Position numbers and translations under genes: made by a program. The notes below the pieces were generated by a model that made no database searches, was not told the DNA's origin, and saw nothing but the letters and a program-made list of their open reading frames with translations. Positions 9,291 through 17,773 of a stretch of DNA of 35,580 nucleotides are shown here, piece after piece. Position 1 is the first letter of the stretch. The number at the start of each line of letters is the position of its first letter. This DNA comes from Streptomyces beihaiensis (lineage in GTDB: Bacteria; Actinomycetota; Actinomycetes; Streptomycetales; Streptomycetaceae): the NCBI RefSeq assembly GCF_026274175.1, contig NZ_JAPHNL010000268.1, positions 1 to 35,580 of the forward strand, in the 5' to 3' direction.

Positions 9291-9959
9291 GTGCACAAGC
9301 ATGCGTACGAGTACGAGAGGGACGGCGGGGCCATCTACCGCGAGTCCTTCGCCACGATCCGCGCCGAGGCCGCGGACGACCTCGCCGGCCTGCCCGCCGA
9401 CGTCGCGCAGGTCGCGGTCCGCATGATCCACGCCTGCGGCCAGGTGGACCTCGTGCCGGACATCGGCTACTCGCCCCGGGTCGTGGCCGACGCCCGCGCC
9501 GCGCTGCGCGCGGGCGCGCCCATCCTCTGCGACGCGAAGATGGTGGCGAGCGGGGTCACGCGCAAGCGCCTGCCCGCCGACAACGACGTGCTCTGCATGC
9601 TCTCCGCCCCCGAAGTTCCCTTTCTGGCAGCCGAGTTGGGCACGACCCGTAGCGCCGCCGCGCTTGAGCTGTGGCGCGACCGGCTCGACGGCGCGGTCGT
9701 CGCCATCGGCAACGCCCCCACCGCCCTCTTCCACCTCCTGGAGATGATCCGCGAGGGCGCCCCGCGCCCCGCGGCGGTCCTCGGCATCCCCGTCGGGTTC
9801 GTGGGCGCGGCCGAGTCGAAGGACGCGCTCGCCGCGGACGCCGCCGAACTCGGCCTGGAGTACCTGGTCGTACGGGGGCGGCGCGGCGGCAGCGCCATCA
9901 CGGCGGCCGCCCTGAACGCCATCGCGACGGAAGCAGAGATCATGGAGACCCGCGCATGA
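9291..9959 (+). CDS. cobH: Precorrin-8X methylmutase CobH/CbiC
   Basis: 222 residues from GTG at 9291. This start gives the family-typical N-terminus ([15 protein letters not shown]) and follows a weak GAAAGAG ribosome site. The enzyme moves the C11 methyl group to C12, turning precorrin-8X into hydrogenobyrinic acid. The catalytic His lies in RMIHACGQ at residue 47. Other family signatures are [27 protein letters not shown]-like [27 protein letters not shown] and [13 protein letters not shown]. Its stop overlaps the cobIJ start as ATGA, implying translational coupling. Identification is secure. Confidence 0.95.
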   Translation: MHKHAYEYERDGGAIYRESFATIRAEAADDLAGLPADVAQVAVRMIHACGQVDLVPDIGYSPRVVADARAALRAGAPILCDAKMVASGVTRKRLPADNDVLCMLSAPEVPFLAAELGTTRSAAALELWRDRLDGAVVAIGNAPTALFHLLEMIREGAPRPAAVLGIPVGFVGAAESKDALAADAAELGLEYLVVRGRRGGSAITAAALNAIATEAEIMETRA

Positions 9960-11497
9960 GCACCAACGGCACCAAGGACGCCAAGGGCACCAAGGGCACC
10001 AAGGGCAAGCTGTACGGGGTCGGGCTCGGCCCCGGCGACCCGAACCTGATGACCGTCGCCGCGGTGAAGGCCATCGCCGAGGCCGACGTGATCGCGTACC
10101 ACTGCGCGCGCCACGGCCGTTCCATCGCACGCTCGATCGCGGCGGAGCACATCCGCGAGGACCACATCGAGGAGCGGCTGATGTACCCGCTCACGGTGGA
10201 GACCACGGACCACCCCGGCGGCTACCGGGGCGCGCTCGACGACTTCTACGCGCAGGCGGCCGAGCTGCTCGCCGCCCACCTGGACGCGGGCCGCACGGTC
10301 GCCGTTCTCGCGGAGGGCGACCCGCTCTTCTACGGCTCGTACCAGCACATGCACAAGCGTCTCGCCGACCGCTACGACGCGACGGTCATCCCCGGCGTCA
10401 CGTCGATCAGCGCGGCGGCGGCGCGGCTCGGCGAGCCGCTGTGCGAGGACAAGGAGACGCTCACCGTCATCCCCGGCACGCTCGACGAGGACGAGCTGGC
10501 GGCGCGGATCGCGGCGGCGGACTCGGCGGTGGTGATGAAGCTGGGCCGTACGTTCACCAAGGTCCGTACGGCGCTGGAGAGTTCGGGTCGGCTCGACGAC
10601 GCCCGTTACGTGGAGCGCGCCTTCATGGACGGTGAACGCACGGGCCGCGTCGCGGACATCGACCCGGAGTCGGTCCCGTACTTCTCGGTGGCGGTGCTGC
10701 CGTCGCGCGTGGACGCGGTCCCGGCCGCCGAGCCCGCCCACGGCGAGGTGGTCGTGGTCGGCACCGGCCCGGCGGGCGCCCCGTGGCTGACGCCGCAGTC
10801 GCGCGGCGCGCTGGCCTCGGCGGACGACCTGGTCGGCTACACGACGTACCTCGACCGGGTCCCCGTCCGCCCCTGGCAGCGCCGCCACGGCTCGGACAAC
10901 AAGGTCGAGTCGGAGCGCGCCGAGTTCGCGCTCGACCTGGCGCGGCGCGGCCACCGGGTCGCGGTGGTCTCGGGCGGCGATCCCGGCGTCTTCGCGATGG
11001 CGACGGCGGTGTTGGAGGTGGCGTCGGAGGACCGTTACGCGGACATCCCCGTACGCGTCCTGCCGGGCGTGACGGCCGCGAACGCCGCGGCGGCGAAGGC
11101 GGGCGCCCCGCTGGGCCACGACTACGCGACGCTGTCGCTGTCGGACCGCCTCAAGCCGTGGGAGGTCATCGCGGAACGCCTGCGGGCCGCCGCCGCGGCG
11201 GACCTGGTCCTGGCCCTGTACAACCCCGGCTCGCGCAGCCGCACTTGGCAGGTGGGCAAGGCCCGCGAGCTGCTCCTCGAACTGCGGCTCCCCGACACCC
11301 CGGTCGTCCTCGCCCGCGACGTCGGCGGCCCGGAGGAGAGCATCCGCGTCGTCCGGCTCGCCGACCTGGACCCGGCGGTCGTCGACATGCGTACGCTGCT
11401 GATCGTCGGCTCGTCGCAGACGCAGGCGGTCACGCGGGGTGACGGTCGCACGGTGGCGTGGACGCCGCGTCGGTATCCGGATCGCGCGGACGGCTGA
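9956..11497 (+). CDS. cobIJ: Fused precorrin-2 C20- / precorrin-3B C17-methyltransferase CobIJ
   Basis: 513 residues, starting with the ATG that overlaps the cobH stop. Residues ~18-245 are a CobI/CbiL tetrapyrrole methylase ([16 protein letters not shown] near the start, [12 protein letters not shown] in the middle), which methylates C20 of precorrin-2. Residues ~262-505 are a CobJ/CbiH methylase ([38 protein letters not shown]), which methylates C17 of precorrin-3B with ring contraction. The fusion is well known in actinobacteria. In this gene order the CobG product would be consumed by the C-terminal half. The N-terminus carries a short [13 protein letters not shown] low-complexity lead. 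The gene is convergent with cobK, 77 bp away. Confidence 0.95.
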   Translation: MSTNGTKDAKGTKGTKGKLYGVGLGPGDPNLMTVAAVKAIAEADVIAYHCARHGRSIARSIAAEHIREDHIEERLMYPLTVETTDHPGGYRGALDDFYAQAAELLAAHLDAGRTVAVLAEGDPLFYGSYQHMHKRLADRYDATVIPGVTSISAAAARLGEPLCEDKETLTVIPGTLDEDELAARIAAADSAVVMKLGRTFTKVRTALESSGRLDDARYVERAFMDGERTGRVADIDPESVPYFSVAVLPSRVDAVPAAEPAHGEVVVVGTGPAGAPWLTPQSRGALASADDLVGYTTYLDRVPVRPWQRRHGSDNKVESERAEFALDLARRGHRVAVVSGGDPGVFAMATAVLEVASEDRYADIPVRVLPGVTAANAAAAKAGAPLGHDYATLSLSDRLKPWEVIAERLRAAAAADLVLALYNPGSRSRTWQVGKARELLLELRLPDTPVVLARDVGGPEESIRVVRLADLDPAVVDMRTLLIVGSSQTQAVTRGDGRTVAWTPRRYPDRADG

Positions 11498-11574
11498 GGC
11501 CGGGGCGGCAACCGACGCAGACCACGGAACGCGTTCCCGAAATACCGCCGCCGGCCGCCCCTGCCTACGCCTGC
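11498..11574. terminator. Possible bidirectional terminator between cobIJ and cobK
   Basis: The gap between two convergent genes holds GGGGCGGC near its left end and the complementary GCCGCCCC about 45 bp later. Between them lies a perfect 12-bp palindrome, GGAACGCGTTCC (11526-11537). No T tract follows. A 10-bp tandem repeat, CTGCCTACGC twice at 11561-11580, spans the cobK stop codon. Terminator function is inferred only from position and symmetry. Confidence 0.35.
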
Positions 11575-12342
11575 CTACGCCTGCCCGGCCCCACGGCGCA
11601 CCCACTCCACCGCCTCCTCCGGCGTGACCACGACGGGTACGCCCTGCGGGACGGGCGGGCGGCGGACGACCACCACGGGGATGCCCGCCTCGCGGGCGGC
11701 CGTCAGTTTCGGGGATGTGGCCGTGCCACCGCTGTCCTTCGTCACCAGGACGTCGATGCGGTGGCGGGACAGGAGCGCGCGCTCGCCGTCGAGGGTGAAG
11801 GGGCCCCGGTCCAGGAGGACCTCCATGCGGGGCGGGTACGGGGGCTCGGGCGGGTCGACCGAGCGGACCAGGAACCAGGGGGCCGCCCTGTCCGCGAAGA
11901 CGTCCGCGAAAGCGGCGAGTCCCATCCGGCCGGTGGTCAGGAAGACCCGTTCCCACCGGCCCGGACCGCCGTCCCGCAGCAACCGCGCCGCCTGCTCGAG
12001 CGACGCCGCCTCCCGCCAGTCGTCGCCCGCTACGGGGACCCAGCCGGCACGGCGCAGCGCCAGCAGGGGAACATGGTCTGCGGCGGCCGCCCGCGCCGCG
12101 TTGAAACTGATCCGCTCGGCGAAGGGATGCGTGGCGTCGATGACCGTGTCCACGGCGTGCTCGCGCAGCCACGCCGCCATGCCCTCCGGGCCGCCGAAGC
12201 CGCCCACGCGGACCTCGCCCGCGGGCAGCCGGGGTGCCGCCACCCGCCCGGCGAGCGAGCTGGTCACCCGCACACCGCGCGCGTGCAGCAGTTCGGCCAG
12301 GCGGCGGCCCTCGGTGGTACCGCCGAGGATCAGCACGTGCAT
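11575..12342 (-). CDS. cobK: Precorrin-6A reductase CobK
   Basis: 255 residues from ATG at 12342 with GGAG 7 nt upstream. It reduces precorrin-6A to precorrin-6B (dihydro form) using NADPH. The N-terminal HVLILGGTTEGRRLAELL is the family's opening motif. VIDATHPFAERIS lies near residue 90, LTTGRMGLAAF near 140, and VTKDSGGTATSPKLTAAREA near 200, all characteristic of CobK/CbiJ. The gene is convergent with cobIJ and divergent from cbiD; the two start codons are only 11 bp apart and share one palindromic ribosome site. Its promoter must therefore lie inside cbiD. Confidence 0.95.
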   Translation of the reverse strand: MHVLILGGTTEGRRLAELLHARGVRVTSSLAGRVAAPRLPAGEVRVGGFGGPEGMAAWLREHAVDTVIDATHPFAERISFNAARAAAADHVPLLALRRAGWVPVAGDDWREAASLEQAARLLRDGGPGRWERVFLTTGRMGLAAFADVFADRAAPWFLVRSVDPPEPPYPPRMEVLLDRGPFTLDGERALLSRHRIDVLVTKDSGGTATSPKLTAAREAGIPVVVVRRPPVPQGVPVVVTPEEAVEWVRRGAGQA

Positions 12343-12343
12343 C

Positions 12344-12353
12344 GGGGAGCTCC
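12344..12353. promoter_or_regulatory. Shared palindromic Shine-Dalgarno of cobK and cbiD
   Basis: The bases GGGGAGCTCC contain the self-complementary octamer GGAGCTCC, so GGAG appears on both strands. Read plus it lies 4 nt before the cbiD ATG (12354); read minus it lies 7 nt before the cobK ATG (12342). There is no room for any other leader between the two genes. Confidence 0.7.
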
Positions 12354-13535
12354 ATGAGTAGCGGCGCGAATGTCGACACGAACGGTGGCGCCGAGGGCGG
12401 GCGCGCGGCTCAACTCAAGCACACGGGGCTCCGGCCCGGCTGGACGACCGGGGCGTGCGCGACGGCCGCGACCACGGCCGCGTACACCGCGCTGCTGACC
12501 GGCGAGTTTCCCGACCCGGTCGCCATCACGCTGCCCAAGGGGCAGACGCCGTCCTTCGCGCTCGCCGCGGAGGAACTGCGTGCCGGGCGGGACGCCATGG
12601 CCGGCATCGTCAAGGACGCGGGCGACGACCCCGACGTCACGCACGGGGCTCTCGTACGGGCCACCGTGCGCGCCCTCCCGCCGGGCTCCGGCGTCGTGTT
12701 CCGCGCCGGGCCCGGCGTGGGCACGGTCACCCGTCCCGGCCTGCCGCTGGAGGTCGGGGAACCGGCGATCAACCCGGTGCCGCGGCAGCTGATGCGCGAG
12801 CACGTGGCGCGGGTGGCCGCGGCGCACGGCGGCACGGGCGACGTCGAGATCACGGTCTCCATCGACCACGGCGAGGAGATCGCCCGCTCGACGTGGAACC
12901 CGCGGCTCGGCATCCTCGGCGGCCTCTCCGTCCTCGGCACGACGGGCGTCGTCGTGCCCTACTCGTGCTCGGCGTGGATCGACTCCATCCGGCGGGGCGT
13001 GGACGTGGCGCGGGCGGCGGGGCGTACGCATGTCGCCGGGTGCACGGGGTCGACGTCGGAGAAGACGGTCGTGCGGGAGTACGGGCTTGCGGAGGACGCG
13101 CTGCTCGACATGGGCGACTTCGCGGGGGCCGTACTGAAGTACGTGCGCCGCCACCCGGTCGACCGGCTCACCGTCTGCGGCGGCTTCGCCAAGCTGTCCA
13201 AGCTAGCGGCGGGCCACCTCGATCTGCACTCCGCGCGCTCCCAGGTCGACAAGGGATTCCTGGCCGAGCTGGCACGGCGCGGCGGGGCCTCGGACGACCT
13301 GGCGGCCCGGGTGGCCGAAGCCAACACGGGCCTGGCCGCGCTTCAGCTGTGCGCGGCGGCGGGGGTTCCGCTGGGCGACCTGGTAGCGACGAAGGCCCGC
13401 GACCAGGCGCTCCACGTGTTGCGCGGGGCGCCGGTCACGGTCGACGTGATCTGCATCGACCGGTCGGGAAACGTAGTGGGCAGATCAGCCGAAGCAAGCC
13501 CCTCCGGCGCCGAACCAAGCCCCTCCGGCGCTTGA
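12354..13535 (+). CDS. cbiD: Cobalt-precorrin-5B (C1)-methyltransferase CbiD
   Basis: 393 residues. ATG at 12354 follows GGGGAG. CbiD methylates C1 and promotes loss of the C2 acetaldehyde fragment; it is the anaerobic-type counterpart of CobF, which is not in this window. Family motifs are LRPGWTTGACATAATTAA at ~25, ITLPKGQ, AGPGVGTVTRPGL, GEPAINPVPRQLM, GILGGLSVLGTTGVV, and VCGGFAKLSKLAAGH. It is divergent from cobK and convergent with cobM. The last ~15 residues (two near-identical SPSGAE-type units) are encoded by a GC-rich repeat element that looks intergenic, so the tail is probably not functional. Confidence 0.94.
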   Translation: MSSGANVDTNGGAEGGRAAQLKHTGLRPGWTTGACATAATTAAYTALLTGEFPDPVAITLPKGQTPSFALAAEELRAGRDAMAGIVKDAGDDPDVTHGALVRATVRALPPGSGVVFRAGPGVGTVTRPGLPLEVGEPAINPVPRQLMREHVARVAAAHGGTGDVEITVSIDHGEEIARSTWNPRLGILGGLSVLGTTGVVVPYSCSAWIDSIRRGVDVARAAGRTHVAGCTGSTSEKTVVREYGLAEDALLDMGDFAGAVLKYVRRHPVDRLTVCGGFAKLSKLAAGHLDLHSARSQVDKGFLAELARRGGASDDLAARVAEANTGLAALQLCAAAGVPLGDLVATKARDQALHVLRGAPVTVDVICIDRSGNVVGRSAEASPSGAEPSPSGA

Positions 13536-13565
13536 GGAGCGGGGTCCGGGGCAGAGCCCCGCGGC
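13492..13565. repeat. Streptomyces-type intergenic repeat element with hairpin at the cbiD/cobM junction
   Basis: A 21-bp unit beginning CGAAGCAAGCCCCTCCGGCG is repeated once with one mismatch, followed by CTTGAGGAGCGGGG and a perfect hairpin, CGGGGC-AGA-GCCCCG at 13547-13561. This arrangement (AAGCCCCTCCGGCG, TTGAGGA, then a GGGGC/GCCCC stem) resembles, from memory, a short element scattered between genes in many Streptomyces genomes. It lies between two convergent genes and probably ends transcription of both. The cbiD stop codon (TGA of TTGAGG) lies within it. Confidence 0.6.
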
Positions 13566-14309
13566 CTAGGACCGGCACCGGTCCACGGAATAGAGGTGGC
13601 TGTCCCGGAACTGGGCGGAGCCCAACGTACGGCCCACCAGGATCACGGCCGTGCGCAGCACACCCGCCGCCTTCACCTGGTCCGCGATGTCCCCCAGCGT
13701 CCCCCGCAGCACCAGCTCGTCCGCACGGCTCGCGTAGGCGACGACCGCGGCCGGGCACTCGGCCCCGTAGTGCGGCAGCAGTTCGTCGACGATCCGGTCG
13801 ACGTACCGCGCCCCCAGGTGCAGCACGAGCAGCGCCCCGCTCGCGCCCAGCGTCGCCAGGTCCTCACCGGCGGGCATCGGCGTGGCCTGCTGCGCGACAC
13901 GGGTGAGGATCACCGTCTGGCCGACCGTCGGCACGGTCAGCTCCCGCTTCAGCGCCGCTGCCGCCGCCGCGAACGCCGGAACGCCCGGCACCACCTCGTA
14001 CGGGATGCCGTGCGCGTCGAGGCGCCGCATCTGCTCGGCCACCGCGCTGAAGACGGACGGGTCGCCGGAGTGCAGGCGGGCCACGTCGAGCCCGGCCTCG
14101 TGAGCCGCCACGAACTCCCGCTCGATGGCGTCCAGATCGAGGTCGGCGGTGTCCACGAGCCGCGCGTCCGGCGGGCACTCGGCGAGCATCTCGCGCGGGA
14201 CCAGGGACCCCGCGTACAGGCACACCTGGCAGGCGGCGAGCGTGCGCGCGCCGCGCAGCGTGATCAGGTCCGCGGCGCCGGGCCCCGCCCCGATGAAGTA
14301 CACGGTCAT
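13566..14309 (-). CDS. cobM: Precorrin-4 C11-methyltransferase CobM
   Basis: 247 residues from ATG at 14309, about 10 nt after AGGGG. It uses S-adenosylmethionine to methylate C11 of precorrin-4, giving precorrin-5. The tetrapyrrole-methylase opening VYFIGAGPGAADLITLRGA is followed by the CobM/CbiF-specific CLYAGSLVPREML, RLHSGDPSVFSAVAEQM at ~80, and VPGVPAFAAAAAALKRELT. QTVILTRVAQQATPMP is also typical. It lies 73 bp downstream of cobL on the same strand, so the two are probably cotranscribed. Confidence 0.95.
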   Translation of the reverse strand: MTVYFIGAGPGAADLITLRGARTLAACQVCLYAGSLVPREMLAECPPDARLVDTADLDLDAIEREFVAAHEAGLDVARLHSGDPSVFSAVAEQMRRLDAHGIPYEVVPGVPAFAAAAAALKRELTVPTVGQTVILTRVAQQATPMPAGEDLATLGASGALLVLHLGARYVDRIVDELLPHYGAECPAAVVAYASRADELVLRGTLGDIADQVKAAGVLRTAVILVGRTLGSAQFRDSHLYSVDRCRS

Positions 14310-14382
14310 GGCTGTTCAACCCCTGCTCTCGCCTCGGAATGCGTCTGGGAACCCTCGCCCGGGAACGCGCCTCGGAACGTCG

Positions 14383-15636
14383 TCACGGAATCCACCTGAA
14401 ATCCACCTCGGACTTCGTCACGGACCACTGGGTGACCGGCATGGCCTGGCGCCAGCCGGTGAACCCGCCCACCGGCACGGCGTGCGCGACCGACAGTCTG
14501 GTCAGCTCGCCGCCGTGGCGCCGGTACCGGTCGGTGAGCAGCGCCTCGGACTCCAGCGTGACGGTGTTGGCGACGAGCCGGCCCCCCGCGCGCAGTGCCG
14601 CCCAGCACGCGTCGAGCAGGCCGGGCGCCGTGAGCCCGCCGCCGATGAACACCGCGTCCGGGGGCGGGAGTTCGGCCAGGGCGTCCGGCGCCGCACCGGT
14701 GATCACCCGCAGGCCCGGCACCCCGAGCCGCGCCGCGTTCCGGCCGATGCGTGCCGCGCGCTCGGGCGACCGCTCGACGGCGTAGGCGCGGCACGAGACG
14801 TGCGTACGCATCCACTCCACGCCGATCGAACCCGATCCGCCGCCCACGTCCCACAACACCTCACCGGGCGCGGGCGCGAGCGCGGCGAGCGTCGCGGCAC
14901 GCACGTGGCGCTTGGTGAGCTGGCCGTCGTTCTCGTACGCGGCGTCGGGCAGGCCGGGCACCGCGCCGATCCGCAGCGCGTCCGGGGCGCGACGGCAGTC
15001 GACCGCGACGACGTTCAACGCGTCGCCCGGCTCCTTCTGCCACTCCCGCGCCACGCCCGCGTACGCCGCCTCGTCCTCCGAGCCGAGCTGTTCGAGCACG
15101 GTCATCCGGCTGGGCCCGAACCCGCGGTCCGTGAGCAGCGCCGCCACCTCGGCCGGGGTGCCGGAGCCCGCCGAGAGCACCAGCACCCGGCGGCCGTCGT
15201 GCAGCGCGGCGGCGAGCCGGTCCACCGGGCGGCCGACGACCGTGACGACCTCCGTCTCCTCCACCGGCCAGCCGAGGCGCGCGCACGCGTACGAGACGGA
15301 GGAGGGGTGCGGCAGGACGCGCAAGGCGCGGGCGCCGGTGCCCACCGTCTCGGCGAGCGTGCGCCCGATCCCGTAGAACATCGGGTCGCCGCTGGCCAGC
15401 ACGGCGACGGCGCGCCCCTCGTGGCGGGCCAGCAGGCCGGGCACGGCGGGGCGCAACGGGGACGGCCACGGGACCCGTTCGCCCGGGCACGTGCCGTCGG
15501 GCAGCAGCGCGAGCTGGCGGGGCCCGCCGATGACGACGTCGGCCGCGCGCAGCGCCTCGCGGGACGCCTCGGGCAGACCGGGCCAGCCGTCGGCGCCGAT
15601 GCCCACGACGGTCGTCGTGGCTGTCGCGGGATTCAC
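14383..15636 (-). CDS. cobL: Precorrin-6Y C5,15-methyltransferase (decarboxylating) CobL
   Basis: 417 residues from GTG at 15636. It is the CbiE-CbiT fusion. Residues ~8-205 are a tetrapyrrole methylase (VVGIGADGWPGL, VVIGGPRQLALLP, VLASGDPMFYGIG). Residues ~225-400 are a Rossmann methyltransferase with LTKRHVRAATLAAL and the SAM-binding DVGGGSGSIGVEW near 263. The enzyme methylates C5 and C15 and removes the C12 acetate carboxyl, producing precorrin-8X for CobH. It heads a cobL-cobM operon. No B12-box sequence was found in its leader, unlike cobN. Confidence 0.95.
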   Translation of the reverse strand: MNPATATTTVVGIGADGWPGLPEASREALRAADVVIGGPRQLALLPDGTCPGERVPWPSPLRPAVPGLLARHEGRAVAVLASGDPMFYGIGRTLAETVGTGARALRVLPHPSSVSYACARLGWPVEETEVVTVVGRPVDRLAAALHDGRRVLVLSAGSGTPAEVAALLTDRGFGPSRMTVLEQLGSEDEAAYAGVAREWQKEPGDALNVVAVDCRRAPDALRIGAVPGLPDAAYENDGQLTKRHVRAATLAALAPAPGEVLWDVGGGSGSIGVEWMRTHVSCRAYAVERSPERAARIGRNAARLGVPGLRVITGAAPDALAELPPPDAVFIGGGLTAPGLLDACWAALRAGGRLVANTVTLESEALLTDRYRRHGGELTRLSVAHAVPVGGFTGWRQAMPVTQWSVTKSEVDFRWIP

Positions 15637-15646
15637 TGCCTGATAC

Positions 15647-15676
15647 CTCGTACGTAGTCCGGGGCCCGGCCGTCAA
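15647..15676 (-). promoter_or_regulatory. Candidate promoter of cobL
   Basis: On the minus strand TTGACG (15676-15671) and TACGAG (15652-15647) are separated by 18 bp. This would start transcription only about 4-5 nt before the cobL GTG. The -35 is a good match and the -10 is moderate, so this is a tentative assignment. A perfect 16-bp GC palindrome, CGCCCCCGCGGGGGCG, lies further upstream at 15731-15746, between cobL and the next gene. Confidence 0.35.
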
Positions 15677-15855
15677 GCGCCCGACGCCGGAGGCCGCACT
15701 CTATCGGGCGACATCGACCCGCCCGCCGGGCGCCCCCGCGGGGGCGGTCGACGGGCCCGGGGCCGACGCGCCGCCGGGCCTCGCGGTCCGCGCACCGGCC
15801 GTCCGCACGGTGTTACCTCAGGGGCGGGGGACCGTATCGGGAGGAGCGGAGCGGC

Positions 15856-17688
15856 ATGGCGAGGAACGGGGCGGCGGCGCGGGCCTGGATCGTGTCCGCG
15901 ATGGTGCTCGGGGCGTCCGCGCTGCCGGGTGCGGCCGGGCGGGCCCACGCGGCCGACGACGACCCGGTCAAGGCCGCCGTCGTGTGGCCGGTCACCGCGA
16001 CCCCGCACATGACGGCCGCGGCGCTCGGCTCGGGCTCGCGCGCGCAGCCGGTCTTCGACGACGACGCGCTCGCCGACCAGTTCGCGGACGGCGGGCGGCT
16101 GCGCGAGGTCGTCGACGCGGGCAAGGGCCACGACGTGGCCTGGGCCGTCGATCCGGACCTGGTGATCGCGGCGCAGGCGATGGCGGACGGTTACCGGGTC
16201 GCCGACAGCGCCGACTCCAGCAATCCGCAGGACAGTTCGCAGGGCACGGGGCAGAGCGCGGCGAAGTCCTGGCTGGCCGACCTGAAGGACGCGGTCGACG
16301 GGCACGACGTGTGGCTGCTGCCGTTCGCGGACCCTGACCTCGCCTCGCTCGCCCACCATCCGGGCACCGACACCGACGATCTGACGGACGTCGTCTCGGG
16401 GCTGGCCGACGACGCGAGGAAGCAGGTCGACAAGATCCTCGGTACCGGCACCCACGCGGGTCTCGGCTGGCCGGCGGACGGCGCCCTCGACTCCACGATC
16501 ACCGCCACCGCCGCGCGGCTCGGCGTGACCCGGCTCCTCACCTCCGGTCAGGGCCTGTCCCCCGACGGCGCCGACCCGGTGCGCCTGCGCAGCGGCGACG
16601 ACGAGCTGACGGCACTGCCGTACGACGACCGGCTGACGGCGGCGCTGGCCCGCATCAGGGACGAGGGCGGCGGGGCGCAGGACGGCCAGTCGTCCACGTC
16701 ACCGTCTCCGTCCACACCACCCCCCTCCGACCCGCCCGCCTCCTCCGACCCGCCGTCCCCCTCCCCCTCGGCCTCGGCCTCGGCCTCGGACACGTCGGGA
16801 TCGGCCCGCACTCCCGACTCCGACACCGTCGACCACCTCGCCGACCTGCTCGGCACCAGCGCCCGCCCCGTCGTCGTCCCGCCGCGCGCCCTGTCCGGCG
16901 CCGCGGCGCAGGCACTCGCCGCGGCGATCGACTCCGGCACGGACGACGGCAAGTTCGAGCTGGAAGGGCTCTCGGACGCGGGCCGGGACCCGGTGGACGG
17001 GAAGGCTCGGGCGAGTTGGGCGTACCCCGCCGGGCTCCGGTCGGGCGAGCTCACCTCCGCCCAGCTCACGGACGTGGCGGGCACCCTCGACCGGCTGGCC
17101 ACCCTCACGAAGGTGCTCGCCTACCCGGACGCGACCGCGTCGTCCGTGCACGCGGCGATGGCCCGCGCCCTGTCGACGGCGTGGCGGGCGCAGGACGACA
17201 GCGCGCACGACACGTTCCAGCAGCGCACCTCGGACTTCCTGTCGACGTCGGTCGAGTCGCTGCGCCTGGTGCCGAAGACGACGGTCACCCTCACGTCGGG
17301 CGACGCGAAGGTCCCGGTCACCGTCGACAACGGCCTGCAGCAGCCGGTCGCCGGACTCGAACTGCGGGTCACCTCGGGCGACTCGGAGCGTCTGAAGGTC
17401 AACGACTCGAAGGTGCCGGTGGAGGCGGCGGGCTCGGCGACGCACACCAACCAGATCGGCGTCACGGCGAAGGCCAACGGCAAGGCGGAACTGACGGCCC
17501 AGCTGTACTCGATCAGCGACGGCAGGCCGTGGGGCGACCCGATCACGTTCGACGTCGACGTCACGTCCGTGTCGACCGGTGCGATCGTCGTGGTCGCGGC
17601 GGGCGTCGGTCTGATCGTCCTGGCGGCGGCGTTCCGCATGCGCAACGTCCGCCGCCGCCGCGACCGGCTGGAGCTCCCGGACGAGTGA
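15856..17688 (+). CDS. DUF6049-like secreted, C-terminally membrane-anchored protein
   Basis: 610 residues from ATG at 15856, 9 nt after GGGAGGAG. An N-terminal signal peptide ends at about AHA-AD (residue 32). Residues ~38-280 resemble the extracellular part of DUF6049 proteins (AVVWPVTATPH, WAVDPDLVIAAQAM, WLLPFADPDLASLAHH). A Ser/Pro-rich linker covers ~278-320, and a second globular part with a beta-sandwich-like end (VPVTVDNGLQQPVAGLELRV) covers ~330-560. A single transmembrane helix at ~573-595 is followed by a short basic tail. The protein therefore faces outward on the membrane. DUF6049 proteins often occur near MurJ-type flippase genes, but none is present here. Molecular function is unknown. 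Confidence 0.65.
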   Translation: MARNGAAARAWIVSAMVLGASALPGAAGRAHAADDDPVKAAVVWPVTATPHMTAAALGSGSRAQPVFDDDALADQFADGGRLREVVDAGKGHDVAWAVDPDLVIAAQAMADGYRVADSADSSNPQDSSQGTGQSAAKSWLADLKDAVDGHDVWLLPFADPDLASLAHHPGTDTDDLTDVVSGLADDARKQVDKILGTGTHAGLGWPADGALDSTITATAARLGVTRLLTSGQGLSPDGADPVRLRSGDDELTALPYDDRLTAALARIRDEGGGAQDGQSSTSPSPSTPPPSDPPASSDPPSPSPSASASASDTSGSARTPDSDTVDHLADLLGTSARPVVVPPRALSGAAAQALAAAIDSGTDDGKFELEGLSDAGRDPVDGKARASWAYPAGLRSGELTSAQLTDVAGTLDRLATLTKVLAYPDATASSVHAAMARALSTAWRAQDDSAHDTFQQRTSDFLSTSVESLRLVPKTTVTLTSGDAKVPVTVDNGLQQPVAGLELRVTSGDSERLKVNDSKVPVEAAGSATHTNQIGVTAKANGKAELTAQLYSISDGRPWGDPITFDVDVTSVSTGAIVVVAAGVGLIVLAAAFRMRNVRRRRDRLELPDE

Positions 17689-17739
17689 CGGCGGCGGGAT
17701 TCTTGTACGACTCTTGCGCGCCCCACACCCGAACCCGGA

Positions 17740-17773
17740 GTGACAAGGCGATCACACCCCGTACGCTCCCCCG
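17740..17773 (+). promoter_or_regulatory. Candidate leaderless promoter of the SBF-type transporter
   Basis: GTGACA (17740-17745), a 16-bp spacer and TACGCT (17762-17767) form a plausible housekeeping-sigma promoter. The predicted transcript start falls on or next to the GTG start codon at 17774. No Shine-Dalgarno precedes that codon, consistent with a leaderless mRNA, which is common in Streptomyces. Confidence 0.45.

Noticed and set aside
15637-15855. Second cobalamin riboswitch upstream of cobL
   Set aside because: No B12 box (GCCACTG type) or aptamer core was found on either strand; only a GC palindrome and a possible promoter.
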